Assembly (NCBI RefSeq): GCF_900156725.1
Contig: NZ_FTOI01000001.1
Coordinates: 124,001 to 188,000 of the forward strand
From: Kaistella chaponensis
Lineage (GTDB): Bacteria; Bacteroidota; Bacteroidia; Flavobacteriales; Weeksellaceae
Length of the DNA stretch: 64,000 nt
Reading direction: 5' to 3'
The first letter of the stretch is position 1. Each line of letters begins with the position of its first letter. A program made the position numbers and the translations under genes. The notes under the pieces were generated by a model that was not told the origin of the DNA, did not search any database, and saw nothing but the letters and a program-made list of their open reading frames with translations. This document shows positions 17,228 to 25,594 of the stretch, in pieces.

Positions 17228-18286
17228 ATGACCGAAGAAAGTGAAAATTTGTCCGAAGAAGAATTGAATGATCAGGAATCGAATGATGCTGAATCTGAAG
17301 GTTTGTATGAGCATTTGTCTATCACCGTAGATCCCGGTCAGGATAAACTGCGCATTGATAAATTTCTCTTCAATTTCCGCCAGAATTCTTCCAGAAATAA
17401 AATTTCCCAAACGTGTCGTGCTGGAAATGTTATCGTCAATGGACATCCCGTAAAACAGAACTACCGTGTAAAACCAGGCGATAGAATTTCGGTTTTGTTG
17501 ACGAGTCCGCCACGTGAAAATATTATCATTCCACAAGATATTCCAATAAATATCGTTTATGAGGATGATGATGTAGTGGTGGTTGACAAAGCAGCCGGAA
17601 TGGTTGTTCATCCCGGTCATGGGAATTACGATGGAACTTTAATCAACGCATTGGCTTTCCATTTTGAAAAAAACGGAGAGAAATCTGATCTCGATCGCGT
17701 CGGTCTGGTTCATCGGATTGATAAAGATACTTCGGGTTTATTGGTCATTGCCAAAAATGAATTTGCCTTAAGTTTTCTGGCGAAACAGTTTTTTGACCGA
17801 ACAACGAAAAGATTATACTGGGCTTTTGTTTGGGGAAATATTGCAGAAAACAAGGGAACGATCACTGGAAATATTGGGAGGCATTTGAAAAACAGAATGC
17901 AAATGGCGGTTTTTCCCGACGGTGATTTTGGGAAACATGCGGTGACTCATTATGAGGTGATCGAGCGTTTCCGATATATTACCTGGGTAGAATGTAAGCT
18001 CGAAACAGGACGAACGCACCAAATTCGAGCCCACTTTAAGCATATCGGTCACACGTTGTTTAATGATGAAAGGTACGAAGGAAATCAAATTTTAAAAGGG
18101 GTGAATTTGCCCAAATACAAGCAGTTCATCAAAAATGTGTTCGAAGTTTTACCGCGACATGCACTTCATGCACACACTTTAGGATTTATTCATCCCGTGA
18201 CCAAAAAAGAAATGTATTTCGAAAGTCCAATGCCAGAAGATATGAATGAAGCCTTAAAAAAATGGAGAAATTATTTAGAATCTTAA
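17228..18286 (+). CDS. RluA-family pseudouridine synthase (RluD-like)
   Basis: A 352-residue enzyme that isomerises uridine to pseudouridine in 23S rRNA. An acidic N-terminus (1-33) precedes an S4 RNA-binding domain (about 38-100, RIDKFLFNFRQNSSRNKISQ) and the catalytic domain, whose motif GLVHRIDKDTSGLLVIAKN carries the catalytic Asp. KTRRTHQIRAH-type residues appear as ETGRTHQIRAHFKHIGH. The domain order and length match RluD, though the exact target uridines cannot be told. Confidence 0.93.
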   Translation: MTEESENLSEEELNDQESNDAESEGLYEHLSITVDPGQDKLRIDKFLFNFRQNSSRNKISQTCRAGNVIVNGHPVKQNYRVKPGDRISVLLTSPPRENIIIPQDIPINIVYEDDDVVVVDKAAGMVVHPGHGNYDGTLINALAFHFEKNGEKSDLDRVGLVHRIDKDTSGLLVIAKNEFALSFLAKQFFDRTTKRLYWAFVWGNIAENKGTITGNIGRHLKNRMQMAVFPDGDFGKHAVTHYEVIERFRYITWVECKLETGRTHQIRAHFKHIGHTLFNDERYEGNQILKGVNLPKYKQFIKNVFEVLPRHALHAHTLGFIHPVTKKEMYFESPMPEDMNEALKKWRNYLES

Positions 18287-18304
18287 TTCCATTAAAACTT
18301 TTTT

Positions 18305-18312
18305 TATATTTG
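18305..18312 (+). promoter_or_regulatory. -7 box for PorP/SprF gene
   Basis: TATATTTG, a full TAnnTTTG match, 23 bp before the ATG at 18336. Confidence 0.45.
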
Positions 18313-18335
18313 CTGAAATTCACGCAACATTAATT

Positions 18336-19285
18336 ATGAGAAAAATATATGTGTTATTTTTCGTGGTTGTTTTTTTAGGAAGCTACAAAAGCCAGGAAAC
18401 TCTTCCCTACTACCAACAATATTTGATTGAAGGCGACTTTCTTTTCAATCCTGCGCTGTATGGTAAAACCGACAATGTGGTGTTGAACATGAACTATCAG
18501 AAGCAATTCTCCCAGTTCGATCAGTCCCCAATGTACAGTCGATCGGCTTGCACGCGAATGTTTTCGATCGGGTAGGAGCAGGTTTGTCTTTTTTCCGGGA
18601 TCAAAACGGTCCTATTTCTTCTAATGGAATTTCTGCAGGAGCTTCTTATTTTATTCCTATTGATGACGACGGCGAAAGAAAAAGCCAGTTTTCTTTTGGT
18701 ACGAATGTGAATTTTTATAATATGAATATCGATCTCGCATTGCTGAATCCCAAAGATCAGGGAGATCCTACCTTGGCTTCGGACACTAATTCTTTGTTTT
18801 TGGTCTATGCAAATCTAGGATTGGCGATTACTTACCGAAACTTTTTTGCGGGCGTTTCTGTAAATGATATTGCCTTAACCAATGATATTCCTATTGTCAA
18901 TGGTATTGAGCCGGAACCCACTAAATTTATTATCAATACAGGTTATGATTTACATTTGAATGAAGATTTGTTTGTGACACCATCCGTTTTAATGAATTTC
19001 AATACCAATTCATCCCGAATCATGGATTTGAATTTAATGGCGACCGTTTTATCCGATCAAAATTCATTTTCAGCTGGCGCAAGTATGAGAACTTCCAGCA
19101 ATCAATTCGGCAGCCAAAACTTGGGTATTTCTCCGATCATCAAAGCGACCGTGAGTAATTTCTTTTTTGGGGCAAGTTATAATTTCGGTTTATCGGATAT
19201 TCAACAATACGCCGGAAGCAGTTTTATGTTGAGTGTAGGCTATAAATTCGAGAATTTTATCAATACGAGAGGATATCGGTATTAA
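18336..19285 (+). pseudogene. PorP/SprF-family T9SS outer-membrane protein, frameshifted
   Basis: Two overlapping frames together make one PorP/SprF protein of about 316 residues. Frame 1 (18336-18575) supplies the signal peptide, LPYYQQYLIEGDFLFNPAL, and NMNYQKQFSQFDQSP; frame 2 picks up with the VQSIGLHANVFDRVGAGLSF segment, FRDQNGPIS, and the beta-barrel to SVGYKFENF at the C-terminus. One base is missing near 18530, in tccccaatgta, where tccccaaatgta would restore the frame. PorP/SprF proteins partner type IX secretion and gliding machinery or bind cell-surface cargo. A single-base loss could be a real mutation or a sequencing error; all else is intact. Confidence 0.85.
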
Positions 19286-19441
19286 TTTTTTTGGTGAAAG
19301 GTGAAAGGTGAATGAAGAATATTGAATTTTCTACCCCTTTATCTTAACTCTTTTTTTCTTTGTTCTTTGTTCTTTTCTCTTAATTCTCAAATAATAATTT
19401 ACCAGCTGCAAAGTTTGCGACTTTAAGCCAAAATAAAAAAC

Positions 19442-19470
19442 AAAGCCAATCTCAGTTGGCTTTTTGTTTT
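19442..19470 (+). terminator. Terminator between PorP/SprF and toxin genes
   Basis: aaagccaa / ttggcttt with a 6-base loop, then a T-rich run. It ends the PorP/SprF transcript; A-rich flanks on the left allow it to act for the convergent toxin gene too. Confidence 0.7.
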
Positions 19471-19471
19471 T

Positions 19472-19769
19472 TTAAAGATTAGGATATTTATGTGGATCTT
19501 GGTTCGTGTTAAAAATAGAATAAATGTAAACGATTTTTTCTTGTTCATCGACGCTGAAAAATATCAGATAAGGAAATGATTTAAAAGGAAGCGCTCTCAA
19601 GTTTTTATATCGAAACTGAAAAAAAAGGATTTGTTTCCAGGGATTGATACACCTGCTCTAATTGATGATTAAAAGACTTCATTACACCGTAAGAAATCTC
19701 CGAATAATATTCGTATGCTTCATCGATTTCTTCCTGCGCACGTTCGAGAATAACAAGACTATAGCTCAT
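19472..19769 (-). pseudogene. RelE/ParE-type toxin, frameshifted
   Basis: The minus strand encodes a RelE/ParE-superfamily toxin of 98 residues if one base is removed. The first part, MSYSLVILERAQEEIDEAYE, is the typical ParE N-terminus; after a run of eight A (19619-19626 on the plus strand) the frame must shift by one to read FRYKNLRALPFKSFPYLIFF and a C-terminal VYIYSIFNTNQDP. Seven A would restore it. As read, translation stops a few codons after the run. It starts 11 bp inside the antitoxin gene end, the usual antitoxin-toxin order. Homopolymer slippage or sequencing error both fit. Confidence 0.8.
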
Positions 19770-19986
19770 GTTTTTGCCGGATTTTGTCTAAAGCTTTTCT
19801 TGCCGGAATAAAATCTTTTTTATCCGATTTTAGTCGTTCATCTAGAATGTTTTTCTGTTGATCAGAAAGCTCAAACTCCTCATTATCTTTAAAATGATAC
19901 TTTTTTTCCAATGCTCTCCATTCTTCAATTGGAATGAAAACTCCAGTTGGGTTTCCTTGCGAATCGTTGATATATTGTAAGTTCAT
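19759..19986 (-). CDS. Antitoxin of RelE/ParE-type module
   Basis: A 75-residue protein with an N-terminal beta-strand/helix segment (MNLQYINDSQGNPTGVFIPI, EEWRALEKKY) of the type found in flavobacterial antitoxins, and a charged helical C-terminus (about 38-75) that would wrap the toxin. It is intact, overlaps the toxin start by 11 bp and should be co-transcribed with it. The partner toxin is frameshifted. DNA binding for autoregulation is likely but not shown. Confidence 0.7.
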   Translation of the reverse strand: MNLQYINDSQGNPTGVFIPIEEWRALEKKYHFKDNEEFELSDQQKNILDERLKSDKKDFIPARKALDKIRQKHEL

Positions 19987-20125
19987 TGTATTTCAATTAT
20001 AAAGATTAGTGAATGTTCTCATTTAAAAAAATAAAGGTAAGCAGAAAATTAGAGTGTTCAAATTTAATGCATCAGAAATTTAATTCAATAAAAAGAAAAA
20101 AGAGATATTCAACTGAATAATTTTT

Positions 20126-20133
20126 TACCTTTG
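20126..20133 (+). promoter_or_regulatory. -7 box upstream of hemW
   Basis: TACCTTTG, a TAnnTTTG match, about 90 bp before the hemW ATG. The leader contains a pyrimidine-rich stretch resembling the one at 19350-19400. Confidence 0.38.
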
Positions 20134-20221
20134 AAAATCGAACAAATCAGAGATATTGTTGACCTTCTAATTTCGGGACTTTACTCTTTTTTCTTTACCC
20201 TTTTTTCTTAATTCTTAAATA

Positions 20222-21346
20222 ATGATCTACCTCCACATTCCTTTCTGCAAACAGAAATGCAGCTATTGCAACTTTCATTTTTCTACTTCTATCAAATATA
20301 AAGAAGAGATGATTTCTGCACTGAAAAAAGAAATTTCTTTAAGAAAAGACGAGTTAGAAAATAAAACCCTCAAATCCCTGTATTTCGGTGGCGGAACGCC
20401 TTCTTTGTTGCATGTTGATGAACTGAAATCCCTTATCGACGAGGTTTTAAAGCATTTTTCTTTTGATTCAGAAATAGAAATTACGCTCGAAGCCAATCCC
20501 GATGATCTGGATCAAACTTTCCTGAAAGAACTTTCACAAACACCGATCAACAGACTTTCTATCGGAACCCAAAGTTTCTTTGATGAAGATTTAAAAATGA
20601 TGAACCGTGCGCACAATTCCGGCGAAGCAGAATCTTCCATCAAACGTGCCCAAGATTTTGGATTTGAAAACATCAGCATCGATTTAATTTATGGTTCCCC
20701 AACTTCGAATTTCGAAATCTGGAAGAAAAATTTACGCAAAACAATCGAATTGGAAGTTCCCCACGTTTCTTCTTACGCTTTAACCATCGAACCGAAAACA
20801 GCCTTAAATACTTGGATTTCTCAGGGAAAAATCGCTGCGCCAAAAGAAGCCGAACAGCATGAAGAGTTTTTTTACATGACCGATTTTCTAAAAGATCACG
20901 GATTCGATCATTACGAAATCTCCAACTTTGGAAAACCTGGTTTTCACTCGAAACATAATTCTTCTTACTGGAAATATCAGGAATATTTGGGAATCGGACC
21001 TTCCGCACATTCCTATAACGGGAGAAATGAAAGGAGTTGGAATGTTGCGAATAATCAATTGTACATCAATTCTTTACATCAAAATAAATTAGCCAAAGAA
21101 ACCGAAATTTTATCCGAAAAAGATCAGTTTAATGAAATGCTGATGATTGGTTTGCGAACCATTTGGGGAGTAGATTTATCTTCATTAAAAGAAAAATTCA
21201 GCACCGAACTTTTGGAGTATTTTCAAAACGAAATAAAAAATAAATTAGAAGACGGAATACTTTCCATTGAAAATAATCATTTGAAAATCCCCGAAAAACA
21301 TTGGTTTCTCGCCGATGGAATTGCGTCGGATTTATTTATGGTATAA
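20222..21346 (+). CDS. hemW: Radical SAM heme chaperone HemW
   Basis: A 374-residue HemW/HemN-like protein. The radical SAM cluster motif is CKQKCSYCNF (CxxxCxxC) at residues about 9-16; LYFGGGTPSLL and the ITLEANPDDL motif follow. Once called oxygen-independent coproporphyrinogen oxidase, HemW proteins carry heme to target proteins and lack the extra residues of true HemN; this length and the short N-terminus match HemW. It begins at the ATG right before the cluster motif. Confidence 0.9.
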   Translation: MIYLHIPFCKQKCSYCNFHFSTSIKYKEEMISALKKEISLRKDELENKTLKSLYFGGGTPSLLHVDELKSLIDEVLKHFSFDSEIEITLEANPDDLDQTFLKELSQTPINRLSIGTQSFFDEDLKMMNRAHNSGEAESSIKRAQDFGFENISIDLIYGSPTSNFEIWKKNLRKTIELEVPHVSSYALTIEPKTALNTWISQGKIAAPKEAEQHEEFFYMTDFLKDHGFDHYEISNFGKPGFHSKHNSSYWKYQEYLGIGPSAHSYNGRNERSWNVANNQLYINSLHQNKLAKETEILSEKDQFNEMLMIGLRTIWGVDLSSLKEKFSTELLEYFQNEIKNKLEDGILSIENNHLKIPEKHWFLADGIASDLFMV

Positions 21347-21468
21347 ATGTGGAAGTCAGAATATTGAAATTGTAGAACCCAATTCATCAATCGAAATTAG
21401 ATATTTAAAGTAAAAAATCTTTTATTCAGACTTCTCGCACTCAACTTCAGACTTCCAACCAAAATACC

Positions 21469-21476
21469 TATTTTTG
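21469..21476 (+). promoter_or_regulatory. -7 box for murI
   Basis: TATTTTTG, a TAnnTTTG match, 17 bp before the TTG start at 21493. It excludes any start further upstream. Confidence 0.45.
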
Positions 21477-21492
21477 CATAAAATTTCTTCCT

Positions 21493-22323
21493 TTGAAAAC
21501 TAAAAAACAAGATTTCAGCCATCTTTCCGCGAAACAACCCATTGGGATTTTTGATTCCGGAGTGGGCGGATTAACCGTGGCAAAAGAGATTAAAAGATTA
21601 TTACCCCAGGAAAATTTAATTTATTTCGGCGACACGAAACATCTTCCGTATGGAGAAAAATCCCGGGAAGCAATTGTAGGATATTCCACAAAAATTACAC
21701 AATTTCTGCTCGAAAAAAATTGTAAAGCAATCGTTATAGCCTGTAATTCGGCGACCGCAAATGCGTTGAAAGAAGTCTTAGAACTGGTGAACGACAAAGT
21801 TCCCGTCATCGATGTCATCAATCCTGTAGCGGAAAAAGTGTCCTATGAAATCCACAACAATGTAGGAGTCATCGCGACGAAAGCTACGGTGAATTCAGGT
21901 CTCTATAAAAAATCGATTCGCAAACACAATAAGTTTATTAAAGTTGATGAACTCGCGACGCCACTTTTGGTTCCCGCCATCGAAGAAGGGTTCAGAAATC
22001 ATCCGATTACGCATTCTATTATCTATAATTATTTAAGCAACAATAAGTTAAAGAATATCGAAACGCTGATTTTGGGTTGCACGCATTATCCGCTTTTGAT
22101 CAATGAAATCAAACAGTATTACGGAAACCGCGTTCGTGTCATCGATTCGCCAAGTATTGTAGCCAATCAGTTGAAAATGATTTTGGAGAAAAATAATCTC
22201 TTAAATGAGAATAACCTCAAACCTAAATATCATTTTTATCTTTCGGATCTCACCAAAAACTTCGAGAAAATTTCAAAAAAATTCTTCGGGAAAACGATTG
22301 ATTTAGAATTGAAGGTGCTTTAA
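21493..22323 (+). CDS. murI: Glutamate racemase
   Basis: A 276-residue enzyme that makes D-glutamate for peptidoglycan. Both catalytic cysteines are present: IVIACNSATANAL and LILGCTHYPLL. The N-terminal PIGIFDSGVGGLTVAKEIK and YFGDTKHLPYGEKS motifs are also typical. The start is a TTG; there is no ATG before the conserved GIFDSGVGG region. It converges on rsmD. Confidence 0.96.
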   Translation: MKTKKQDFSHLSAKQPIGIFDSGVGGLTVAKEIKRLLPQENLIYFGDTKHLPYGEKSREAIVGYSTKITQFLLEKNCKAIVIACNSATANALKEVLELVNDKVPVIDVINPVAEKVSYEIHNNVGVIATKATVNSGLYKKSIRKHNKFIKVDELATPLLVPAIEEGFRNHPITHSIIYNYLSNNKLKNIETLILGCTHYPLLINEIKQYYGNRVRVIDSPSIVANQLKMILEKNNLLNENNLKPKYHFYLSDLTKNFEKISKKFFGKTIDLELKVL

Positions 22324-22337
22324 TTTCTTCAAAAAAA

Positions 22338-22946
22338 TTAGGAAACTGGAGTTTCATCCGGAATGTCTGTCAATTCTAAAACCTCCATTTCATTAGGTTT
22401 AAAGAACGAAAAACTTACATTTCCATATTTTCGGGTATCGGTCAAATTAGGATGCTCCAGTTTTGTTCGGCTTTGATGTTCCAAGATAAATACGCCGTTT
22501 TCTTTCACGTAATTATTGTTTAAAACAAGAGAAATCAATTCATTGTATTTTTCAATCTCCATTTCAAACGGAGGATCTGCAACAACGATTTCGTAAGATT
22601 TGCGTTTTCTGTTTTTCTTCAAATAGTCGAAAACATCGGCTCTTTGAACATTGATTTGAGATCCCATTTCAAGTTCCGCCGCTGTTGTATGGATAAATGC
22701 AGAATGTCTCGGATTCATCTCTACGGAAGTCACATCGGTACACGCTCTCGAACCAAATTCTAAAGAAATAGAACCGATTCCGGCGAATAAATCGAGCACG
22801 GAAATAGACGCAAAATCCAGACGGTACCGGTTTTCAATAATACTGAACAAAGCTTCTTTCGCAAAATCGGTGGTTGGTCGTACGTCGAAATTTTTCGGAG
22901 CGGAAATTCTTTTGGCTTTCCATTGGCCACTGATGATTCTGTACAT
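22338..22946 (-). CDS. rsmD: 16S rRNA (guanine-N2)-methyltransferase RsmD
   Basis: A 202-residue SAM-dependent methyltransferase for m2G966 of 16S rRNA. MYRIISGQWKAKRISAPKN opens the protein; FAKEALFSIIENR, the SAM motif VLDLFAGIGSISLEFGSR and the catalytic VVADPPFEMEI (the DPPF/Y motif) follow. In flavobacteria it usually sits next to the DUF3822 gene, here split from it by a four-helix-bundle gene and two repeat arrays. Confidence 0.94.
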   Translation of the reverse strand: MYRIISGQWKAKRISAPKNFDVRPTTDFAKEALFSIIENRYRLDFASISVLDLFAGIGSISLEFGSRACTDVTSVEMNPRHSAFIHTTAAELEMGSQINVQRADVFDYLKKNRKRKSYEIVVADPPFEMEIEKYNELISLVLNNNYVKENGVFILEHQSRTKLEHPNLTDTRKYGNVSFSFFKPNEMEVLELTDIPDETPVS

Positions 22947-22956
22947 GGGTTTTAAT

Positions 22957-23073
22957 GCTGGGTGTTAGATGTTTGGTGCTGGATGTTTGGTGTTTGGTGT
23001 TGGATGTTTGGTGCTGGATGTTTGGTGTTTGGTGTTTGGTGTTGGATGTTTGGTGCGTGATATTGGATGTTAG
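22957..23073. repeat. Tandem array of GGATGTTTGGTG-type units
   Basis: About 115 bp of imperfect tandem units built from tttggtg and ttggatg. On the minus strand it reads as catccaacaccaaac repeats. It lies right upstream of rsmD, between it and the four-helix-bundle gene. A frame through it codes a low-complexity THQTSNTKHQ peptide, which is not a gene. Confidence 0.9.
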
Positions 23074-23084
23074 AGGAAGCAAAT

Positions 23085-23438
23085 TTAAATCAATTTATTT
23101 CTAAAGGAGATGATATGATTGATAATTTTATATGATTCATTATACAGTTCTGTAAATGTTTCTTCTGTGATATAATTTCTGTATTTTGCTTTGTAAAGAC
23201 AGGTTACTACTTCTGCGATGGAGCGGATTGACTATCCTAAAAATCGTCTATACTCAGGATTACTTTGTAATATGCTTCCTTCTGCAATATTCAAAGCAAT
23301 AGAGTCGGAGGCTCTTCTAATTTGGGAGGTAAGATTGTAGATTTCGTCTTTTGGAAATTGGGAAGAGTATTTATAAATCTTTTCTGCAAAAGTCATGGAA
23401 TCTTGCCAAATAATTAATTTTTCAAATTTGAAACTCAT
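23085..23438 (-). pseudogene. Four-helix-bundle (S23/IVS-type) protein with in-frame stop
   Basis: The minus strand encodes a 117-codon four-helix-bundle protein of the S23/intervening-sequence family: FEKLIIWQDSMTFAEKIYKY, YNLTSQIRRASDSIALNIAEG (family signature) and PEYRRFLG, then a TAG at 23232-23234, then in the same frame SIRSIAEVVTCLYKAKYRNYI and EETFTELYNESYKIINHI. The stop sits where the family has an unbroken helix, so it is a nonsense change (for example TAT or TTG to TAG). The two halves together give normal family length. It is flanked by tandem arrays on both sides. Confidence 0.85.
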
Positions 23439-23483
23439 CTTTTAAATTTTAAAATACGATCAGGAAATCAAATCTACTAATCT

Positions 23484-23557
23484 CCATCATCCCACATCCA
23501 TCATCCCACATCCCACATCCCACATCCCACATCCATCACCCCACATCCATCACCCAG
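23484..23557. repeat. Tandem array of CATCCCACAT-type units
   Basis: About 74 bp of imperfect cccacat and ccatcat units on the plus strand, starting just beyond the DUF3822 stop and running toward the four-helix-bundle gene. With 22957-23073 it brackets that gene. Confidence 0.9.
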
Positions 23558-24272
23558 CATTCAATACAAAATTCTTCGTCGGAATATTATCATATACGAT
23601 TTTCAGATGCTTCACGAATTTCTTTAATTCTGAAATAAAAGTTTCATTTTCTGTAGTTTCACCATAAACAAAAAACTGCGTTTCTTCAATTCCGAAACCG
23701 ATTTTACTTAAGGTAAACATGATGAAATAGAGAAAATCAACTTCTGAAGTCACGTCTAGGTTATTATAAAGAATCACTTTTTTCTGGTCAAAAGCAAAAA
23801 ACTCACACTGATGATGGTAGAGATTAATATGGATTTCCTTTTTGTTTTTTACCGAAATGGTATTGAGAAACTGTTCGCCTGAAAAATTAAACTTCGTAGG
23901 AATCGCCCGACTTTTAATTTGATCATAAAAAGATTTCGGTAAAGTATAGTAAAACTGTACGCCAAATTTTTTATTTACCGAAAGCATTAATTCTTCTTTT
24001 TCCCGATCAACTGGCGCATTGAGAGCGATCAAATCGAAACCTAAATCATGATTTGAAAAACCTTCGGGCATCAACGTAAAATGATTGAGGGCAGAAATCA
24101 CGCTGATTTCTTTGAAATTTTGTTGCGCCAAAACTTCCTCCAGCTTTTCAGTCAGGAAATGAAGAGGCGAATCTTCCTCACGAAAAAATGACTTTTCCGC
24201 AGAAACCGTTTTGTTTCTTGAAATTTGAATTTGAATACCGTCTTTGGTAAAAAGTAATTTGAGTTGTTCCAT
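23550..24272 (-). CDS. DUF3822 family protein
   Basis: A 240-residue protein of DUF3822, found in Bacteroidota and usually next to rsmD. It has the two-lobed ASKHA-like beta/alpha layout: ISVISALNHFTLMPEGF in the first half and a second lobe with INLYHHQCEFFAFDQKKVIL and YFIMFTLSKIGFG, ending with TQFFVYGET and LKKFVKHL. No catalytic motif is known. The stop codon abuts the downstream tandem array. The function is unknown. Confidence 0.85.
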   Translation of the reverse strand: MEQLKLLFTKDGIQIQISRNKTVSAEKSFFREEDSPLHFLTEKLEEVLAQQNFKEISVISALNHFTLMPEGFSNHDLGFDLIALNAPVDREKEELMLSVNKKFGVQFYYTLPKSFYDQIKSRAIPTKFNFSGEQFLNTISVKNKKEIHINLYHHQCEFFAFDQKKVILYNNLDVTSEVDFLYFIMFTLSKIGFGIEETQFFVYGETTENETFISELKKFVKHLKIVYDNIPTKNFVLNAG

Positions 24273-24431
24273 GCTTTACAAGCGCAAATTTATTAAAATT
24301 AATCGGCTTTTGAAATTTTCTTATTTTTAGCAAATAGGAGCAAAAATATCATGAGTTTTACGGAGTATTGAGTACCTTTACCATGAATTAAAAGAAATTG
24401 TTATTTTAAATTAATCTAAAAATTATTGAAG

Positions 24432-24737
24432 ATGAAAAAAATATTTTTTGTTTTTGTACTCTTGTTCTCGATGACTGTTTTTGGGCAGAAAATCAATAAT
24501 CAAACAGTTGATGCTGCTTGTGGAATGTGTCAGTTTAAAGTGAAATCTGAAAAAGGTTGCGCAGTTTTTGTAAAAATCTCTGGAAATCTTTATCCGGTCG
24601 AAGGAATGGACAAAAAAGTTTTTGGCGATGCTCACGCCGAGGACGGTTATTGCAAAATGATTAGAAAAGCAGTCGTAAGCGGCGAAATTAAAAGAGGAAA
24701 ATTCTATGCAACAGCTTTTAAATTTGTAGAAAGCTAG
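24432..24737 (+). CDS. DUF6370 secreted small protein
   Basis: A 101-residue protein with a signal peptide (MKKIFFVFVLLFSMTVFGQ) and a short domain matching DUF6370: DAACGMCQFKVKSEKGCAVF with a CxxC pair and a further Cys, PVEGMDKKVFGDAHAEDGYC, and a C-terminal RKAVVSGEIKRGKFYATAF. The conserved cysteines and GDAHAEDG suggest metal or disulfide chemistry in the periplasm; no function is established. The ATG at 24432 is chosen over a TTG two codons upstream. Confidence 0.85.
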   Translation: MKKIFFVFVLLFSMTVFGQKINNQTVDAACGMCQFKVKSEKGCAVFVKISGNLYPVEGMDKKVFGDAHAEDGYCKMIRKAVVSGEIKRGKFYATAFKFVES

Positions 24738-24775
24738 AACATTAAAAGTCTGAAGCGAGGTTTTGAAGATACTAA

Positions 24776-24800
24776 ATCTCAACCTCAACCTTAACCTTAA
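24776..24800 (+). repeat. Short (AACCTC)n-type array
   Basis: ctcaacctcaaccttaacctt: three to four degenerate hexamer units on the plus strand between the DUF6370 and Smr genes. Confidence 0.75.
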
Positions 24801-24801
24801 T

Positions 24802-25296
24802 TTACCGTAAATAAACCAATACTGTACCTGATTGATGGTGCAGTATTTCTTTGTTATGGAACTCCAAGTGAGTTTGGCTTTCTAAAACTTCAAAGACCAT
24901 GCTCTGCAAAACGCCGTCACCAATTCCGTGAATGATTTCGAGTTTTTTCAAATTGTTTTTGCGGCAGTAATCTAGGGTTTGCAGAAGTTTTTGTTTTTGG
25001 AGGAAAAGTCTTTCAAAAGAATCGTAATCCGTTGTTTTTTTGACGAGCGTTTCAAAATGCAGATCGAGAATAAATGGTTTCTTATCATGTTTTTTAGAGG
25101 TCGGTTTAGACCGCTCTTTTTTCATAACAGTTTGCATCTCGTCGTAAATTGTTGCTTCTTGCACCACCAGTTCCGAGGCGTTGTACACATATTCAAACCC
25201 GTGCTCATCAACAATGGTCACTTTTTTTTCTTTGATATTGGTGATGGTTCCGCGGAGGTTATCATCGATAACAGAAACTAAATCGCCTGTTTTCAT
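24802..25296 (-). CDS. Smr-domain protein
   Basis: A 164-residue protein with an N-terminal SH3-like/KOW-type segment (MKTGDLVSVIDDNLRGTITN) and a C-terminal Smr domain (about 90-164) containing LDLHFETL, IIHGIGDGVLQ (the HGxG nuclease-like signature) and a final GTVLVYL. Smr domains nick or bind DNA or RNA; in MutS2 they follow an ATPase, absent here. The ATG at 25296 is chosen because the upstream extension (MQYNENVSQ...) has no family resemblance. Confidence 0.85.
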   Translation of the reverse strand: MKTGDLVSVIDDNLRGTITNIKEKKVTIVDEHGFEYVYNASELVVQEATIYDEMQTVMKKERSKPTSKKHDKKPFILDLHFETLVKKTTDYDSFERLFLQKQKLLQTLDYCRKNNLKKLEIIHGIGDGVLQSMVFEVLESQTHLEFHNKEILHHQSGTVLVYLR

Positions 25297-25544
25297 AATC
25301 TGACTTATTTGGCGAAAGTAAGAAATTTGAGAGACGTTTTCGTTATACTGCACAAAAGCTTTTTAACTTCTGCTTCTTTCAGATCTTCTAAATTTCTTAT
25401 ACTTTTCTATTTCGTTAAACCGGATTTCTTTAATCTGCTTCTTTAAATGATGATCGCTCCTCATCTTCTATCATCTTTTATCGATAGACGCTCCTCCAAA
25501 ACCACAATTTTTCACCTGACTGAAAATCTTCTCAAAAAATTCCA

Positions 25545-25552
25545 TAAATTTG
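25545..25552 (+). promoter_or_regulatory. -7 box for glyA
   Basis: TAAATTTG fits TAnnTTTG, 43 bp before the glyA ATG. The roughly 250 bp upstream of it, back to the Smr gene, hold only T/C-rich non-coding sequence. Confidence 0.4.
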
Positions 25553-25594
25553 AATCCTTATCAAACAGTATAAAAAAAACATCAATTAAAAAAT

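Noticed and set aside
18548-19285. Independent 245-residue protein starting MHANVFDRVG
   Set aside because: It is the second part of the frameshifted PorP/SprF gene; it lacks a signal peptide and the family N-terminus.
22834-23082. Minus-strand frame coding THQTSNTKHQTPNIQHQ-like repeats
   Set aside because: Low-complexity translation of an intergenic tandem array, overlapping the 5' end of rsmD; no start signal or family.
23085-23438. Avd-like component of a diversity-generating retroelement
   Set aside because: The four-helix-bundle fold is shared with Avd, but no reverse transcriptase, template or variable repeat is visible nearby.
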